The notes under the pieces are model-generated. The model was not told the origin of the DNA and did no database searches. It saw nothing but the letters and a program-made list of their open reading frames with translations. A stretch of DNA of 64,000 nucleotides from Hoeflea sp. (GTDB taxonomy: Bacteria; Pseudomonadota; Alphaproteobacteria; Rhizobiales; Rhizobiaceae): positions 1 through 64,000 of the forward strand of contig NZ_JAUXOD010000137.1 in the NCBI RefSeq assembly GCF_030682515.1. Reading direction: 5' to 3'. Positions 28,237 through 36,574 of this stretch are shown piece by piece. The stretch's first letter is position 1. Each line of letters starts with the position of its first letter. The position numbers and the translations under genes were made by a program.

Positions 28237-28506
28237 ATGCCCTTGATGAAAAACGGTTCCATCATCGATCCTGTCGACGCTGAGGTCGGTGGCGACGACG
28301 ATATTGGCGGCATTGCCCAGACCATCACGTCGGACGACATCGACGCGATCCTGATGTCGCCATCGCCTGTCGACGAGCGGCTCGAGGCGTTGCGCGCGAT
28401 GCGCAGTGAACTCGAGGCAAGATCGCATGCCGACCGAGGCAATGACATCGCGCCGCTCATCAACCAGATCGATGCGGCCATAGCCCTGCTGTCGATGCGG
28501 GCTTGA
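28237..28506 (+). CDS. Small hypothetical protein, stress-promoter controlled
   Basis: The start ATG 28237 follows GGAGAGAGTC and gives 89 residues. The protein is acidic in its first half (DPVDAEVGGDDDIGG) and helical afterwards, with an MRSELEARSHAD helix and a hydrophobic end (INQIDAAIALLSMRA). I recognise no known domain. A perfect EcfG-type promoter lies just upstream, and the next small gene follows after 29 bp, so the pair probably forms an operon induced by general stress. It could be a small regulatory or stress-protective protein; nothing in the sequence decides this. Confidence 0.7.
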   Translation: MPLMKNGSIIDPVDAEVGGDDDIGGIAQTITSDDIDAILMSPSPVDERLEALRAMRSELEARSHADRGNDIAPLINQIDAAIALLSMRA

Positions 28507-28535
28507 CACCAGGCACACCGAGAGGAGGACGACGC

Positions 28536-28817
28536 ATGGCCAGGAACAATCCCATAGAATCCACCGAGGAGACCGGTGCCTATCAAGCACCGCGCGACGG
28601 GGCCGCCTCCAGGCGGATGGCGGCGCACTTCAACAATGCCCAGGCCGTCAACGGCCGGGCCGATCGCAGCCGGCCGCCGTCAGCCAAGGGCGGTTCGATG
28701 CCCGCCTACGAGGAATGGACAAGGGACGCGCTCTACCAGCGCGCCCAGGATCTCGGCATCGAAGGCCGGTCGGCCATGTCCAAGGACGAACTGGTCGACG
28801 TCCTGCGCCGCACCTGA
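28536..28817 (+). CDS. Small protein with Rho N-terminal/HeH-like motif
   Basis: I choose ATG 28536 (MARNNPIESTEE) behind GAGAGGAGGACGACGC, giving 93 residues. The N-terminal half is polar and looks disordered. The C-terminal 35 residues (WTRDALYQRAQDLGIEGRSA followed by MSKDELVDVLRRT) match the helix-extended-loop-helix pattern of Rho_N/SAP-type motifs, in which short helices bind nucleic acid and where MSKDELV is the typical second helix. Together with the EcfG promoter upstream of its operon partner, this suggests a stress-induced DNA- or RNA-associated protein. The identification is by pattern only. Confidence 0.72.
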   Translation: MARNNPIESTEETGAYQAPRDGAASRRMAAHFNNAQAVNGRADRSRPPSAKGGSMPAYEEWTRDALYQRAQDLGIEGRSAMSKDELVDVLRRT

Positions 28818-28888
28818 AGCCCGGGTCGATCGCCCGCCCGTACGGCCGGGGTGAACCGGTCTCCGGCCGGGTCATTTTGAACGACTAC

Positions 28889-28913
28889 GGAACTCAACCG
28901 TATTGCCTGCGTT
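28889..28913 (+). promoter_or_regulatory. EcfG-type general stress promoter (second)
   Basis: GGAAC at 28889-28893 and CGTT at 28910-28913 are separated by exactly 16 bases, identical in spacing to the site at 28186-28210. It lies 37 bp upstream of the PfpI-family gene start at 28951. Confidence 0.82.
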
Positions 28914-28950
28914 GGTGACCCGTAAGTTCAAGAGATAAAGGAGCTGATCC

Positions 28951-29520
28951 ATGCCCACGATGGACAACGCGAAAATTCTGATCATGTCGACCCACGGCTT
29001 TGAACAGTCAGAACTCGAATACCCGCTCGAGCACCTCAAGAAGGCGGGCGCCACCGTTCACGTGGCCACGCCCGACGGCAAGCCGATCAGGGGCTGGGAC
29101 GAGAAGGACTGGGGCAAGTCGGTCGACGCCGACCTCAAGATTTCCGAGGTCAAGGTCGATGAGTACAACGCGCTGGTGCTGCCCGGCGGCCAGATCAACC
29201 CCGATGTGCTGCGCGTTGAGGAAAACGCCATCCAACTGGTTCGCAATTTCGTGTCGAGCGGCAAGATCGTGGCGGCTATCTGCCACGCACCATGGCTGTT
29301 GATTGAAGCCGGCGTCATCAAGGGACGTGAGGCGACCTCGTATCATTCGATCCGCACGGACATGGAAAATGCCGGCGCCAAATGGATCGACGCCGAGATC
29401 GCCATCGACAACGGCATCATCACCAGCCGTTCGCCCAAGGATCTGAAGGCCTTTGTCGCCAAGATCATCGAGGAAGTGCGTGAAGGCGACCATCAACGCA
29501 AGTCATTGAGCGCCGCCTGA
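28951..29520 (+). CDS. DJ-1/PfpI family protein (general stress protein 18 type)
   Basis: The 189-residue protein shows the PfpI signature: ILIMSTHGFEQSELEYPLE at the start with the acidic residue at Glu, VLPGGQINPDVLR in the middle and AAICHAPWLLIEAG near residue 111, where the Cys-His pair forms the nucleophile elbow. Members such as YhbO and YajL-type proteins act in protection from oxidative and carbonyl stress, as glyoxalases or deglycases according to some reports. The start ATG follows AAAGGAGCTGATCC. A perfect EcfG promoter lies 37 bp upstream, which supports a stress role. Confidence 0.93.
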   Translation: MPTMDNAKILIMSTHGFEQSELEYPLEHLKKAGATVHVATPDGKPIRGWDEKDWGKSVDADLKISEVKVDEYNALVLPGGQINPDVLRVEENAIQLVRNFVSSGKIVAAICHAPWLLIEAGVIKGREATSYHSIRTDMENAGAKWIDAEIAIDNGIITSRSPKDLKAFVAKIIEEVREGDHQRKSLSAA

Positions 29521-29636
29521 TCCAGCGCTGCCTGTTCCGGAATACAGGGGGCCAGCCGTCCAGGCGGCGCCCCCCACACCCATTATGGGCCGTTACGTCA
29601 CGAAGATTTTTCATAACTCATTCAGCCGGAGCCTTC

Positions 29637-30047
29637 ATGTCAAACCAATCTGTTGCGCACAAAACACTCATCGTCGTCGGCACCGGAGAAGGCGCCAAAT
29701 TCTACCGGAATTCCGCCAAGGGCGGCGAGCTCAAGCTGCAGCACGAGCATGACCTCGAGCCCGGCGATCTGGCTGATGAGGGTCCGGCGGGCAAGCAGCC
29801 CGCCGACACATCGCCGAAGGAATCGATGGAAGCGACCTTCGCGAAGATCCTCGCCCATCACCTCTACGACCTCGCCCAGGCGCACAAGTTCGACGACCTC
29901 ATCCTCGTGCTTGATCCCGATACGCTCGGCGAAACCCGGCCAAGCCTGCATGTGAGCGTGACCGACAAGATCCGGCTGGAACTGCCCAAGACACTGACCA
30001 ACAGCAAGATCGAGGATATCGAGCGCTCGATCTTGGCCGCGATGTAA
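29637..30047 (+). CDS. Host attachment protein-like (baeRF12-type) protein
   Basis: This 136-residue soluble protein starts with TLIVVGTGEGAKFYRNSAKG and contains ATFAKILAHHLYDLAQAHKFD followed by LVLDPDTLGETRP and ends with ELPKTLTNSKIEDIERSI. This is the pattern of the family named for proteins needed for host attachment in Agrobacterium, now grouped with the bacterial archaeo-eukaryotic release factor (baeRF) families. The name rests on one phenotype; a ribosome-rescue or stress role is as likely. It follows the PfpI gene by 116 bp and may belong to the same stress region. A hairpin (30061-30085) closes its transcript. Confidence 0.82.
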   Translation: MSNQSVAHKTLIVVGTGEGAKFYRNSAKGGELKLQHEHDLEPGDLADEGPAGKQPADTSPKESMEATFAKILAHHLYDLAQAHKFDDLILVLDPDTLGETRPSLHVSVTDKIRLELPKTLTNSKIEDIERSILAAM

Positions 30048-30060
30048 GGCTATTGCCAGA

Positions 30061-30085
30061 CAGGCCGGGGCCCGTACCCGGCCTG
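30061..30085 (+). terminator. Candidate terminator after the attachment-type gene
   Basis: CAGGCCGGG pairs with CCCGGCCTG over a 7-base loop 14 bp after the stop codon, followed by CCTTCTCTCC. The T-run is poor, so termination may be partial. Confidence 0.55.
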
Positions 30086-30199
30086 CCTTCTCTCCCGCCC
30101 GTTCTCGGGAGCCGGTCTGACTCGCGCCTGCGCCGGTGGTTGCCTGATCGCGCCGCCCGTGCGAAATGTCGCTGCGAGGACGACAATCAGGGGGGATCA

Positions 30200-30625
30200 A
30201 TGACCGTCAGCTTCACGACCACGCGCATGCTTCATTTTGGCGACTGCGACATATCCGGCACCGCCTATTATCCGTCTTACCTTAACCTGCTCAACGGCGT
30301 GAACGAGGAGTTCTGGTCGGCGATCGGCTTTCCCTGGCACGAGATCATCTGGAAGGAGCGCTGGGGAACGCCCACGGTGCACCTGACCTGCGATTTCTCC
30401 AAGCCGTCCTTCTTTGGCGACACCCTGACCTTCGAGCTGACCGTCACCAAGGTCGGCCGTTCATCGATGACGGTCGAGCACACCGTGCTCTGCGACGGCG
30501 AGAAGCGCTGGACCAGCAAGCAGGTCCTGGCCGCGAGCCAGCTTGACGAGCACACGTCCATTCCCTGGCCCGACGCGGTGCGCGCCAAGCTGCGAACGTT
30601 CCTGCCCCAGGATCCGGCTGAATAA
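30200..30625 (+). CDS. 4-hydroxybenzoyl-CoA thioesterase-like hotdog protein
   Basis: The start ATG 30200 follows AGGGGGGATCA and gives 141 residues; the track start at 30053 has no support. The protein opens with MLHFGDCDISGTAYYPSYLN, the active-site pattern of the 4-hydroxybenzoyl-CoA thioesterase family, where the Asp is catalytic, and continues with KVGRSSMTVEHTVL. It should hydrolyse an aromatic or short acyl-CoA. It converges with the LIV-type permease gene at the start of the anthranilate region, so release of free acid from stalled aminobenzoyl-CoA-type thioesters is one possible role. Confidence 0.85.
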   Translation: MTVSFTTTRMLHFGDCDISGTAYYPSYLNLLNGVNEEFWSAIGFPWHEIIWKERWGTPTVHLTCDFSKPSFFGDTLTFELTVTKVGRSSMTVEHTVLCDGEKRWTSKQVLAASQLDEHTSIPWPDAVRAKLRTFLPQDPAE

Positions 30626-30645
30626 GCTGGCGCTTAACCCCGCCG

Positions 30646-31590
30646 TCAGTCGGACCGGATCTTCGGCGATTTCTCGGGCATCAGGCCGGAGCGGAATTTC
30701 TGCAGCACGAACTGCAGCAGCAGTCCCACCAGCAGCATGCGGATGTAGGACGACCGCGTGATCCATTCCGGCGGCAGGCGGCTGGTGAGGATTTCGGTCG
30801 CCGACCAGATGAACCAGATGGCGAGCGCGCCGATGATGGCGCCGCGGTTGTTGCCGGAGCCTCCGGCCATCAACATCACCCAGACCAGGAACGTGACCAG
30901 CAGCGGCTCGGTCGCCGACGGCGACAGGAACTTGAAGTAATGCGCCGACAGCCCGCCGGCGAGCCCCATGATGGCGCAACCGATGACGAAGGTCTGCACC
31001 CGGAACCAGTCGACATCCTTGCCTGCCGCGCGCGCCGAATCCTCGTTGTCGCGGATTGCCCGGAGCGTGCGCCCCCAGGGGCTCACATAAAGCCGCTGGC
31101 AGAGAATGTAGACACAGAGCACGCAGAACCAGACCACCGCGAGATAGACGAGATCGGCGGACCTGCCCTGCACCAGGTCAGCGAACGGGCGCGGCACGCC
31201 GGAAATACCGAGGCTGCCATTGGTGAGCCAGGCCTCGTTGACGATCACCAGCCTGAGGATCTCGGCGATGCCGACCGAGGCCATCGCCAGGTAATCGCTC
31301 TTCAATCGCACGCAGATCTTGGCGACGATCCAGCCGGTGACGCCGGCCAGGATCATGGCCGCGATGAGTCCCAGCGGGATGGGAAGGCCAAAGCCGCCCA
31401 GGTGCTTGTCCGACGCCGCCGTGGTGACGATCGCCGAGGCATAGGCACCGACCGCGAAGAACCCGGCGATGCCCGCGTTGAACAGGCCGCCCATGCCCCA
31501 TTGCACATTCAGGGCCAGGCAGAGCACGGCATAGATTCCGCCGGCGATCAGCACGCTGACGAGGTAGAAGAACAGGCCGGTCATTTCCAT
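30646..31590 (-). CDS. Branched-chain amino acid-type ABC transporter permease (LivM)
   Basis: The true start is ATG 31590, which overlaps the stop of the upstream permease; the 655-residue track ORF is an artefact. The 314-residue protein is polytopic with about eight to ten helices and contains the LivM motif ALNVQWGMGGLFNAGIAGF near residue 27 and the EAA-like loop YVSPWGRTLRAIRDNEDSAR near residue 185, where permease meets ATPase. It forms a heterodimer with the LivH-like protein. It is last in the livGFHM-like operon. The substrate is probably an aromatic or amino-acid-like compound used by the catabolic operon next door. Confidence 0.93.
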   Translation of the reverse strand: MEMTGLFFYLVSVLIAGGIYAVLCLALNVQWGMGGLFNAGIAGFFAVGAYASAIVTTAASDKHLGGFGLPIPLGLIAAMILAGVTGWIVAKICVRLKSDYLAMASVGIAEILRLVIVNEAWLTNGSLGISGVPRPFADLVQGRSADLVYLAVVWFCVLCVYILCQRLYVSPWGRTLRAIRDNEDSARAAGKDVDWFRVQTFVIGCAIMGLAGGLSAHYFKFLSPSATEPLLVTFLVWVMLMAGGSGNNRGAIIGALAIWFIWSATEILTSRLPPEWITRSSYIRMLLVGLLLQFVLQKFRSGLMPEKSPKIRSD

Positions 31591-32480
31591 TACAGAAGCC
31601 TCCCCTTGAACAGGCCCTGCGGCCGGAACAGCAGCAGCGCCACCATGATGAAGAAGGCCACGGCGGATTTGTAGGACGGCGAGATGAACGCCTCGTCGGA
31701 GAACCAGGTGTAGGTCACGGTTTCCTCGGCGATGCCGATGATGAAGCCGCCGGCTATCGCGCCCATCGGCTTGCCGATGCCGCCGAGCACAGCCGCGGCG
31801 AACATGGCGAGCAGCAGGTTCCAGCCGAGATTGGGATGCATCGAGGTGTCCATGCCGGCAAACACCCCGGCGATGGCCGCGAGCGATGCGCCGATCACCC
31901 ATGTCCAGCGCACCACCCGTTCGGTGTCCAGCCCGGCGACTGCGGCCAGTTCCGGCTCGTCCGAGACCGCCCGCATCGCCCGGCCGAGCTTCGAGCGGGT
32001 CAGGAAATAGTGAAGTGCCACGGCAATGATGATCGTCAGACTGATCACCTGCATGTGCAATTCGGAAATCCGGAAAGTGTCGAACAGCACCACCGGCATG
32101 CGCACGCCCGAGATGAACACCTGGTTGCCCGAACTCCAGAACAATTGCGCCAGCGACCGGAAGATCAGCGCCACGCCGAAGGAGGCGATCACGGTGTAGA
32201 TCGTCGGCAGCTTTCTGAGCGGCTTGTAGAAGAACTGGTCCACAGCCAGCGCCGACACGATGGCGAGCGCGATGCCGAACGGCAGCAGCAGCAGCGGATG
32301 CGCCGGGATGAACCAGACTGCGGTCAAGACGCCGTAGCCGCCGATGGTCATCAGGTCGCCATGGGCGAAATGCGCGAACCTCAGGATGCCGAAGATCATC
32401 GAGATCCCCACCGCCCCCAGCGCATAGACGCTGCCGATCGCCAGTCCCGGCACAAGATACAGATTGATGAAGTCGATCAT
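31590..32480 (-). CDS. Branched-chain amino acid-type ABC transporter permease (LivH)
   Basis: The 296-residue hydrophobic protein has the LivH pattern: GLAIGSVYALGAVGISMIFG followed by FAHFAHGDLMTIGGY near the N-terminus, LTRSKLGRAMRAVSDEPELA in the cytoplasmic loop that contacts the ATPase near residue 145, and AMFAAAVLGGIGKPMGAI near residue 225. It is translationally coupled to the ATPase gene upstream (4-bp overlap) and to the LivM gene downstream. With these it forms the membrane channel of a LIV-1-type importer. Confidence 0.94.
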   Translation of the reverse strand: MIDFINLYLVPGLAIGSVYALGAVGISMIFGILRFAHFAHGDLMTIGGYGVLTAVWFIPAHPLLLLPFGIALAIVSALAVDQFFYKPLRKLPTIYTVIASFGVALIFRSLAQLFWSSGNQVFISGVRMPVVLFDTFRISELHMQVISLTIIIAVALHYFLTRSKLGRAMRAVSDEPELAAVAGLDTERVVRWTWVIGASLAAIAGVFAGMDTSMHPNLGWNLLLAMFAAAVLGGIGKPMGAIAGGFIIGIAEETVTYTWFSDEAFISPSYKSAVAFFIMVALLLFRPQGLFKGRLL

Positions 32481-33196
32481 GCCGAAGCACCCCCGAGGAA
32501 GGAGCGACGCACCGCATCGTCATTGAGCAGCGCCTCTCCCGTCCCTGATACGAAATTCCTGCCGCTGACCAGTACATGGCCGTTGTCGGCGATGCGAAGC
32601 GCCTGCTTGGCATTCTGCTCCACCATCAGGATGGTCACGCCGCGCTTGCGGATGTCGAGCAGCAGGTCGAAAATGATTTCGAGATAGGCCGGCGACAGGC
32701 CGGCGGTCGGCTCGTCCAGCAGCAGGAGCTTGGGCTCGCTCATTAGCGCCCGGCCCATCGCCACCATCTGCCGCTGGCCGCCCGAGAGTTCCCCCGCCGC
32801 CTGTCCGAGCTTGTCCCTCAGGTCAGGAAACAGCGACAGCACAGTTTCGCGCACCGCAGCCTTGTCCTTGGGCGGAGCGGCATAGGTGCCTACATCGAGG
32901 TTCTCGTCGACCGTGAGCGTCGGAAACACATTGCGGCTCTGCGGCACCATGGAAATGCCGAGCGGCACCAACTGCGCGGTCTTGAGCCCGGTGATGTCCT
33001 TGCCCGAGAAGGCGATGCTGCCCTCCGAGCGCGCGGTGAGCGCGAAGATGGTCTTGAGCAGGGTCGACTTGCCCGCCCCGTTGGGGCCGATGATGACGGC
33101 GATCTCGTGCTCGGCGACATCGAGATTGATGGCCTCAATGATCGGCACGCCGCCATAGCCGGCGGTGAGCCCCTTGACCGACAGAAGCGCGCTCAT
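32477..33196 (-). CDS. ABC transporter ATP-binding protein (LivF)
   Basis: The 239-residue ATPase has Walker A (GPNGAGKSTLLKTIF), the Q-loop region (GISMVPQSRNVFPTLTV), the signature LSGGQRQMVAMGRALMSEPK and Walker B (LLLLDEPTAGLSP). Length and the short C-terminus identify the LivF type. It overlaps the LivG gene by 4 bp upstream and the permease gene by 4 bp downstream, so all four are made from one transcript. It powers uptake together with the LivG-like ATPase. Confidence 0.95.
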   Translation of the reverse strand: MSALLSVKGLTAGYGGVPIIEAINLDVAEHEIAVIIGPNGAGKSTLLKTIFALTARSEGSIAFSGKDITGLKTAQLVPLGISMVPQSRNVFPTLTVDENLDVGTYAAPPKDKAAVRETVLSLFPDLRDKLGQAAGELSGGQRQMVAMGRALMSEPKLLLLDEPTAGLSPAYLEIIFDLLLDIRKRGVTILMVEQNAKQALRIADNGHVLVSGRNFVSGTGEALLNDDAVRRSFLGGASA

Positions 33197-33966
33197 GGCC
33201 GGGCCTCGTATTTTCCGCCGCCGAAATAGGCTTCGATGACACGCGCGTCCTGGCGCACTGCGTCCACCGTGCCCTCCATCAGAAGCTGGCCCTGGGCCAT
33301 CACGATCACCTCGTCACAGAGCTTGGAGACATAGTCGAGATCGTGCTCGATCAGGCAGAAGGTGAGCCCCTGCTCCTTGTTCAGATGCAGGATCTTGTCG
33401 GAGATCTTGGCGAGCAGCGTCCGGTTGATGCCCGCGCCGATCTCGTCGAGCAGGATGATCTTGGGCTTGCGCATCAAGGCCCGGCCGAGCTCCAGAAGCT
33501 TTTTCTGGCCCCCCGAGAGATTGCCGGCCTTCTCGTCCTTGACCTGGTCGATCTCCAGGAAGGTCACCATGTCGCGCGCGGCGCGATAGGTCTTCTCTTC
33601 TTCCTCGGCGAAGCGGCCGCGGCGGAAGATGACGTTGAACACGTTCTCGCCGATCGGCGTGGCGGCGGCGGCCATGAAATTCTCGATCACGGTCAACTGC
33701 GAAAATTCGTGCGGGATCTGGAAGGTGCGCGCCAGTCCGCGCTCGGCGCGCTGGTGCGGCTGAAGCCCGGTGATGTCCTTGTCCTCGAGCAGGATCCGGC
33801 CGCCCGCAAGGGCGACATGGCCGGCAATGGCGTTGAACATCGTCGTCTTGCCTGCGCCATTGGGGCCGATCAGCCCGGTGATCCGCCCGGCAGGAATGAC
33901 GAAGCTGACATCATCGACGACATTGGGGCCGCCATAGGTCACCTTCACATGTTCGACTGAAATCAT
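33193..33966 (-). CDS. ABC transporter ATP-binding protein (LivG)
   Basis: The 257-residue ATPase has Walker A (GPNGAGKTTMFNAIAG), the LivG-typical GLARTFQIPHEFSQLTVIEN insertion, the signature LSGGQKKLLELGRALMRKPK and Walker B with an unusual IILLDEIGAGINRT in which the usual DEP reads DEI. The C-terminal tail (RQDARVIEAYFGGGKYEARP) is typical for LivG. It is the first gene of the transporter operon and lies 135 bp after the binding-protein gene with a strong terminator in between. Confidence 0.94.
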   Translation of the reverse strand: MISVEHVKVTYGGPNVVDDVSFVIPAGRITGLIGPNGAGKTTMFNAIAGHVALAGGRILLEDKDITGLQPHQRAERGLARTFQIPHEFSQLTVIENFMAAAATPIGENVFNVIFRRGRFAEEEEKTYRAARDMVTFLEIDQVKDEKAGNLSGGQKKLLELGRALMRKPKIILLDEIGAGINRTLLAKISDKILHLNKEQGLTFCLIEHDLDYVSKLCDEVIVMAQGQLLMEGTVDAVRQDARVIEAYFGGGKYEARP

Positions 33967-34045
33967 CTGCGCCCCTTGTCGCGGCCCGGTTCGACCGCTG
34001 GCGATGCCTTGCGTGACCGGTCAGGGTCCGATGGCTCGCGCTTTG

Positions 34046-34077
34046 AAAAAGCCCCTCCCCGGCAACCGGGGAGGGGC
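34046..34077 (-). terminator. Intrinsic terminator after the LIV-type binding-protein gene
   Basis: On the minus strand a perfect 12-bp stem (GCCCCTCCCCGG with its complement, 3-base loop, 34051-34077) is followed by TTTTT (34050-34046). It sits 25 bp after the binding-protein stop and before livG. It probably ends most transcripts so that binding protein is made in excess over the membrane parts. Confidence 0.9.
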
Positions 34078-34101
34078 GGATGTTTGCTCACGCAGACAGG
34101 A

Positions 34102-35304
34102 TCACTCGACGATGGCGATCTGCTTGAAGACCGTGCCGTCAACCACGAACTTGCCGATGAAGCCGGCGACGTCGCCGTTCTCGTCGAAGTCGTAGCTGCC
34201 GCCGGCGCCATCATAATCGATGTCCTTGCCTTCGGCGATCAGGGCCTTGGCCTTTTCCCATTCGCCGGGACCGACCTTCTCGCCCGGAGCGGATGCGACG
34301 GCGCGGAGCGCCTCGGCCATCTTTGTCCGGTCTGCCGAACCGGCCTTCTCGACAGCCAGCAGTGCCAGGAAAGTGGCGTCATAGGTCTGGTCGACGAACG
34401 GCTTGTCGGCAGGCTCGTTGTAGGCTGCGGTGTAGAGTTCATGCAGCTTGGCCTGGTTCGGGTTGTCAGCCGGCGAGGTCGGCGCCGAGAAGAACGAGGT
34501 GGCGAGCGCTTCCGCACCGATATCGGAGATCAGCGCTTCGTCGCGCAGACCGTCGGTGCCGACGAACTTGGTGAACAGGCCGCCCTCGATTGCCTGCTTG
34601 ACGATCTTGCCGCCGGAATCGCCGGCATAGGCGATGACCACGAGCGCGTCGCCGCCGGCCTTTGAAAGGGTCGCCAGTTCAGAGCGGTAGGAGTTCTTCT
34701 TCTCTTCATGCTTGACTTCGGCCACGACTTCGCCGCCGAGCGCCTTGTAGGCCTCGACGAAGGTGCCGCCGATGCCGACGCCGTAGTCATTGTTGACGAA
34801 GGTCACGGCGACCTTGGTCAGGCCTTCGTCCATCACCATCTTGGCGAGCACCTTGCCCTGGAAATTGTCCGACGGCACGATGCGGTAAAGCAGGTCGTTG
34901 TCCTTGATGTCGGTCATCGCCGGCGAGGTCGCCGTGGGCGAGATCTGCACGACGCCGGCCGGGATTGCGGCTGCTTCGGCCGAGGAGATCGTCGTCCCCG
35001 ACATCAGCGCGCCCATGATGATCGGCACGTTCTCGATGTTGATCAGCTTGCCCGCGGCGTCGACCGCGCCCTGCGAGGAGCCGGTGGTGTCGCCAAAGAC
35101 CGCGACGGCCTGGCCGTCGAGCAGACCGCCCTGTTCATTGACGTGGCTGAAGGCCAGATTGGCGGCGTTCTGCAGCGGCGGAATGAAACTTGCGATCGGA
35201 CCGGTGATGTCCATCAGGATGCCAACCTTGGTGTCGGCGGCCAGTGTTGACGCGCCGGACGCGAGCAATGCCGCGACAGCCAATGCATAAGTTGTTGTTT
35301 TCAT
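34102..35304 (-). CDS. Branched-chain amino acid-type ABC transporter substrate-binding protein
   Basis: The 400-residue protein starts with a signal peptide (MKTTTYALAVAALLASGAST, cleavage after LA-A) and continues with the Leu/Ile/Val-binding fold: KVGILMDITGPIAS, NEQGGLLDGQAV, IMGALMSGTTISSAEAAAIP and YGVGIGGTFVEAYKALGGEV. It is the periplasmic receptor for the adjacent LivGFHM-type importer. LIV-type receptors in catabolic clusters often bind aromatic acids, aromatic amino acids or amides. Given the neighbours, kynurenine, anthranilate or tryptophan are good candidates, but ligand residues cannot be read from the sequence. Confidence 0.93.
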   Translation of the reverse strand: MKTTTYALAVAALLASGASTLAADTKVGILMDITGPIASFIPPLQNAANLAFSHVNEQGGLLDGQAVAVFGDTTGSSQGAVDAAGKLINIENVPIIMGALMSGTTISSAEAAAIPAGVVQISPTATSPAMTDIKDNDLLYRIVPSDNFQGKVLAKMVMDEGLTKVAVTFVNNDYGVGIGGTFVEAYKALGGEVVAEVKHEEKKNSYRSELATLSKAGGDALVVIAYAGDSGGKIVKQAIEGGLFTKFVGTDGLRDEALISDIGAEALATSFFSAPTSPADNPNQAKLHELYTAAYNEPADKPFVDQTYDATFLALLAVEKAGSADRTKMAEALRAVASAPGEKVGPGEWEKAKALIAEGKDIDYDGAGGSYDFDENGDVAGFIGKFVVDGTVFKQIAIVE

Positions 35305-35375
35305 TTTACTGCTCCCATTGTTTTACAAGGCCCTATGTTGCGTGAGCGCCCCCGCGGGCTGCCTACAAAAAGCGC

Positions 35376-36467
35376 TCAGATCGTCTCCACGACCTCGGTT
35401 TTGAACGAACCGGGAAGGGACACCTCCAGAAGCTGGAGGTCTTCGGTCGGCTCACTGTAGCGCGTCGCCATCCGCGGAGGAATGACGAATGCGTCACCTT
35501 TTTCAAGACGGTAGGGCTCCTTGCCCTCGCCTTCCAGAACCATGCTGCCCGACATCACGAAGTTGAACAGGATGTCGCTGTCATGGCGCGTCCACACCGG
35601 GGCCGCGATGCCGGTTGGCCGTGCCACCATCACCGAGGCCACGCCCTTGGTGTTGGCGTTGATCGTCGTGTCGCGCGCCTCGAAGCCGGGCACGCGGAAC
35701 GGCATGAACACGCCGTCGCAGCCCACGCTGTGGACGAAGCGCTGGCCGTCCCATTCGCGATCGGGACGGCTGTCCGGCGTCGGCAGCGTCATCATGTGAT
35801 CGATCTCGGTCACATGTTCGGCCGGCACGCCGATCTCGATGACCTCGATGCCCTCGGCGGCGTGCAGCACCTTGTGCCGGATCTGCGGCGGCTGGATGAA
35901 GCAGTCGCCCGCATGCAGGCGCCGCGGCCCGCCCTGGTCCTCGTAGAGCACGTCGACCCAGCCGTGGATGCAGAAGATCAACTGGAAGCCGACCTTGTGG
36001 AAATGCACCATGTCGGGCACCGGCCCGTCGGGCACGCGGATATGCGAGGCGATCATCGCGCCGCCAAGCCGCGAGGGCACCAGGTCGCGGTACTCCATGC
36101 CGGCACGGCCGATCACCCACGGCGCCTGGTCGGCGAGCCGCCGGACCACGAAGGCGTGCTGGGTCTGAGGCATCACCAGCGGCGGGTTCAACTCGTCGAT
36201 CTCGATGCGCGTACCATTGGGCGCGATCAGCTCGCGCTGTCCATCCGCGAACCCGTCGGGGTCCTCGGTCAGGATGCGCAGGGTGCCGGGCGCCTCGGGG
36301 GCCCCCTTCTGGATGCGGATGCGTAAGCCATGGCCGGACAGGACCGCCACTTCGGGATCGTCGGCGGGATAGATCATGTCGAGGCGCATTTTCAGCGTCT
36401 TGGTGTAGAACGGCAGGTCATCCCTGAGTTCGCTCGTCGGCAATCTGATTTCCGCGCGTGTGTCCAA
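35376..36467 (-). CDS. VOC (glyoxalase-like) and double-cupin fusion protein
   Basis: The first 110 residues look like a VOC/glyoxalase module (LPTSELRDDLPFYTKTLKMR, then a PNGTRIEIDEL strand). Two cupin domains follow, one around residues 130-225 (DMVHFHKVGFQLIFCIHGWV, with PPQIRHKVLHA) and one around residues 250-355 (VWTRHDSDILFNFVMSGSMV, then DAFVIPPRM). The metal residues are kept only in part in the second cupin. The fold arrangement recalls gentisate- or hydroxyanthranilate-type ring dioxygenases with an extra domain, but the reaction is not known. It has its own promoter region with a motif shared with the anthranilate operon, and lies between that operon and its importer. Confidence 0.75.
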   Translation of the reverse strand: MDTRAEIRLPTSELRDDLPFYTKTLKMRLDMIYPADDPEVAVLSGHGLRIRIQKGAPEAPGTLRILTEDPDGFADGQRELIAPNGTRIEIDELNPPLVMPQTQHAFVVRRLADQAPWVIGRAGMEYRDLVPSRLGGAMIASHIRVPDGPVPDMVHFHKVGFQLIFCIHGWVDVLYEDQGGPRRLHAGDCFIQPPQIRHKVLHAAEGIEVIEIGVPAEHVTEIDHMMTLPTPDSRPDREWDGQRFVHSVGCDGVFMPFRVPGFEARDTTINANTKGVASVMVARPTGIAAPVWTRHDSDILFNFVMSGSMVLEGEGKEPYRLEKGDAFVIPPRMATRYSEPTEDLQLLEVSLPGSFKTEVVETI

Positions 36468-36574
36468 CCTGATCTCCCAACATCCAGCCGCCGTTGCCCT
36501 GTCCGGTTCAGCCCCCGCGAAAGGTGCGAACCCCTAAGTTTCAACGGCGCTTCAAGACTATCCAACCGCATAGA

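Noticed and set aside
29533-29575. EcfG promoter or terminator before the attachment-type gene
   Set aside because: GGAAT is present but no CGTT lies at the right distance; the GGGGGC/GCCCCC pairing is loose and lacks a T-run.
30646-32613. 655-residue ORF as one fused permease
   Set aside because: The first half is an off-frame reading of the LivH-like gene; LivM starts at 31590 overlapping the LivH stop.
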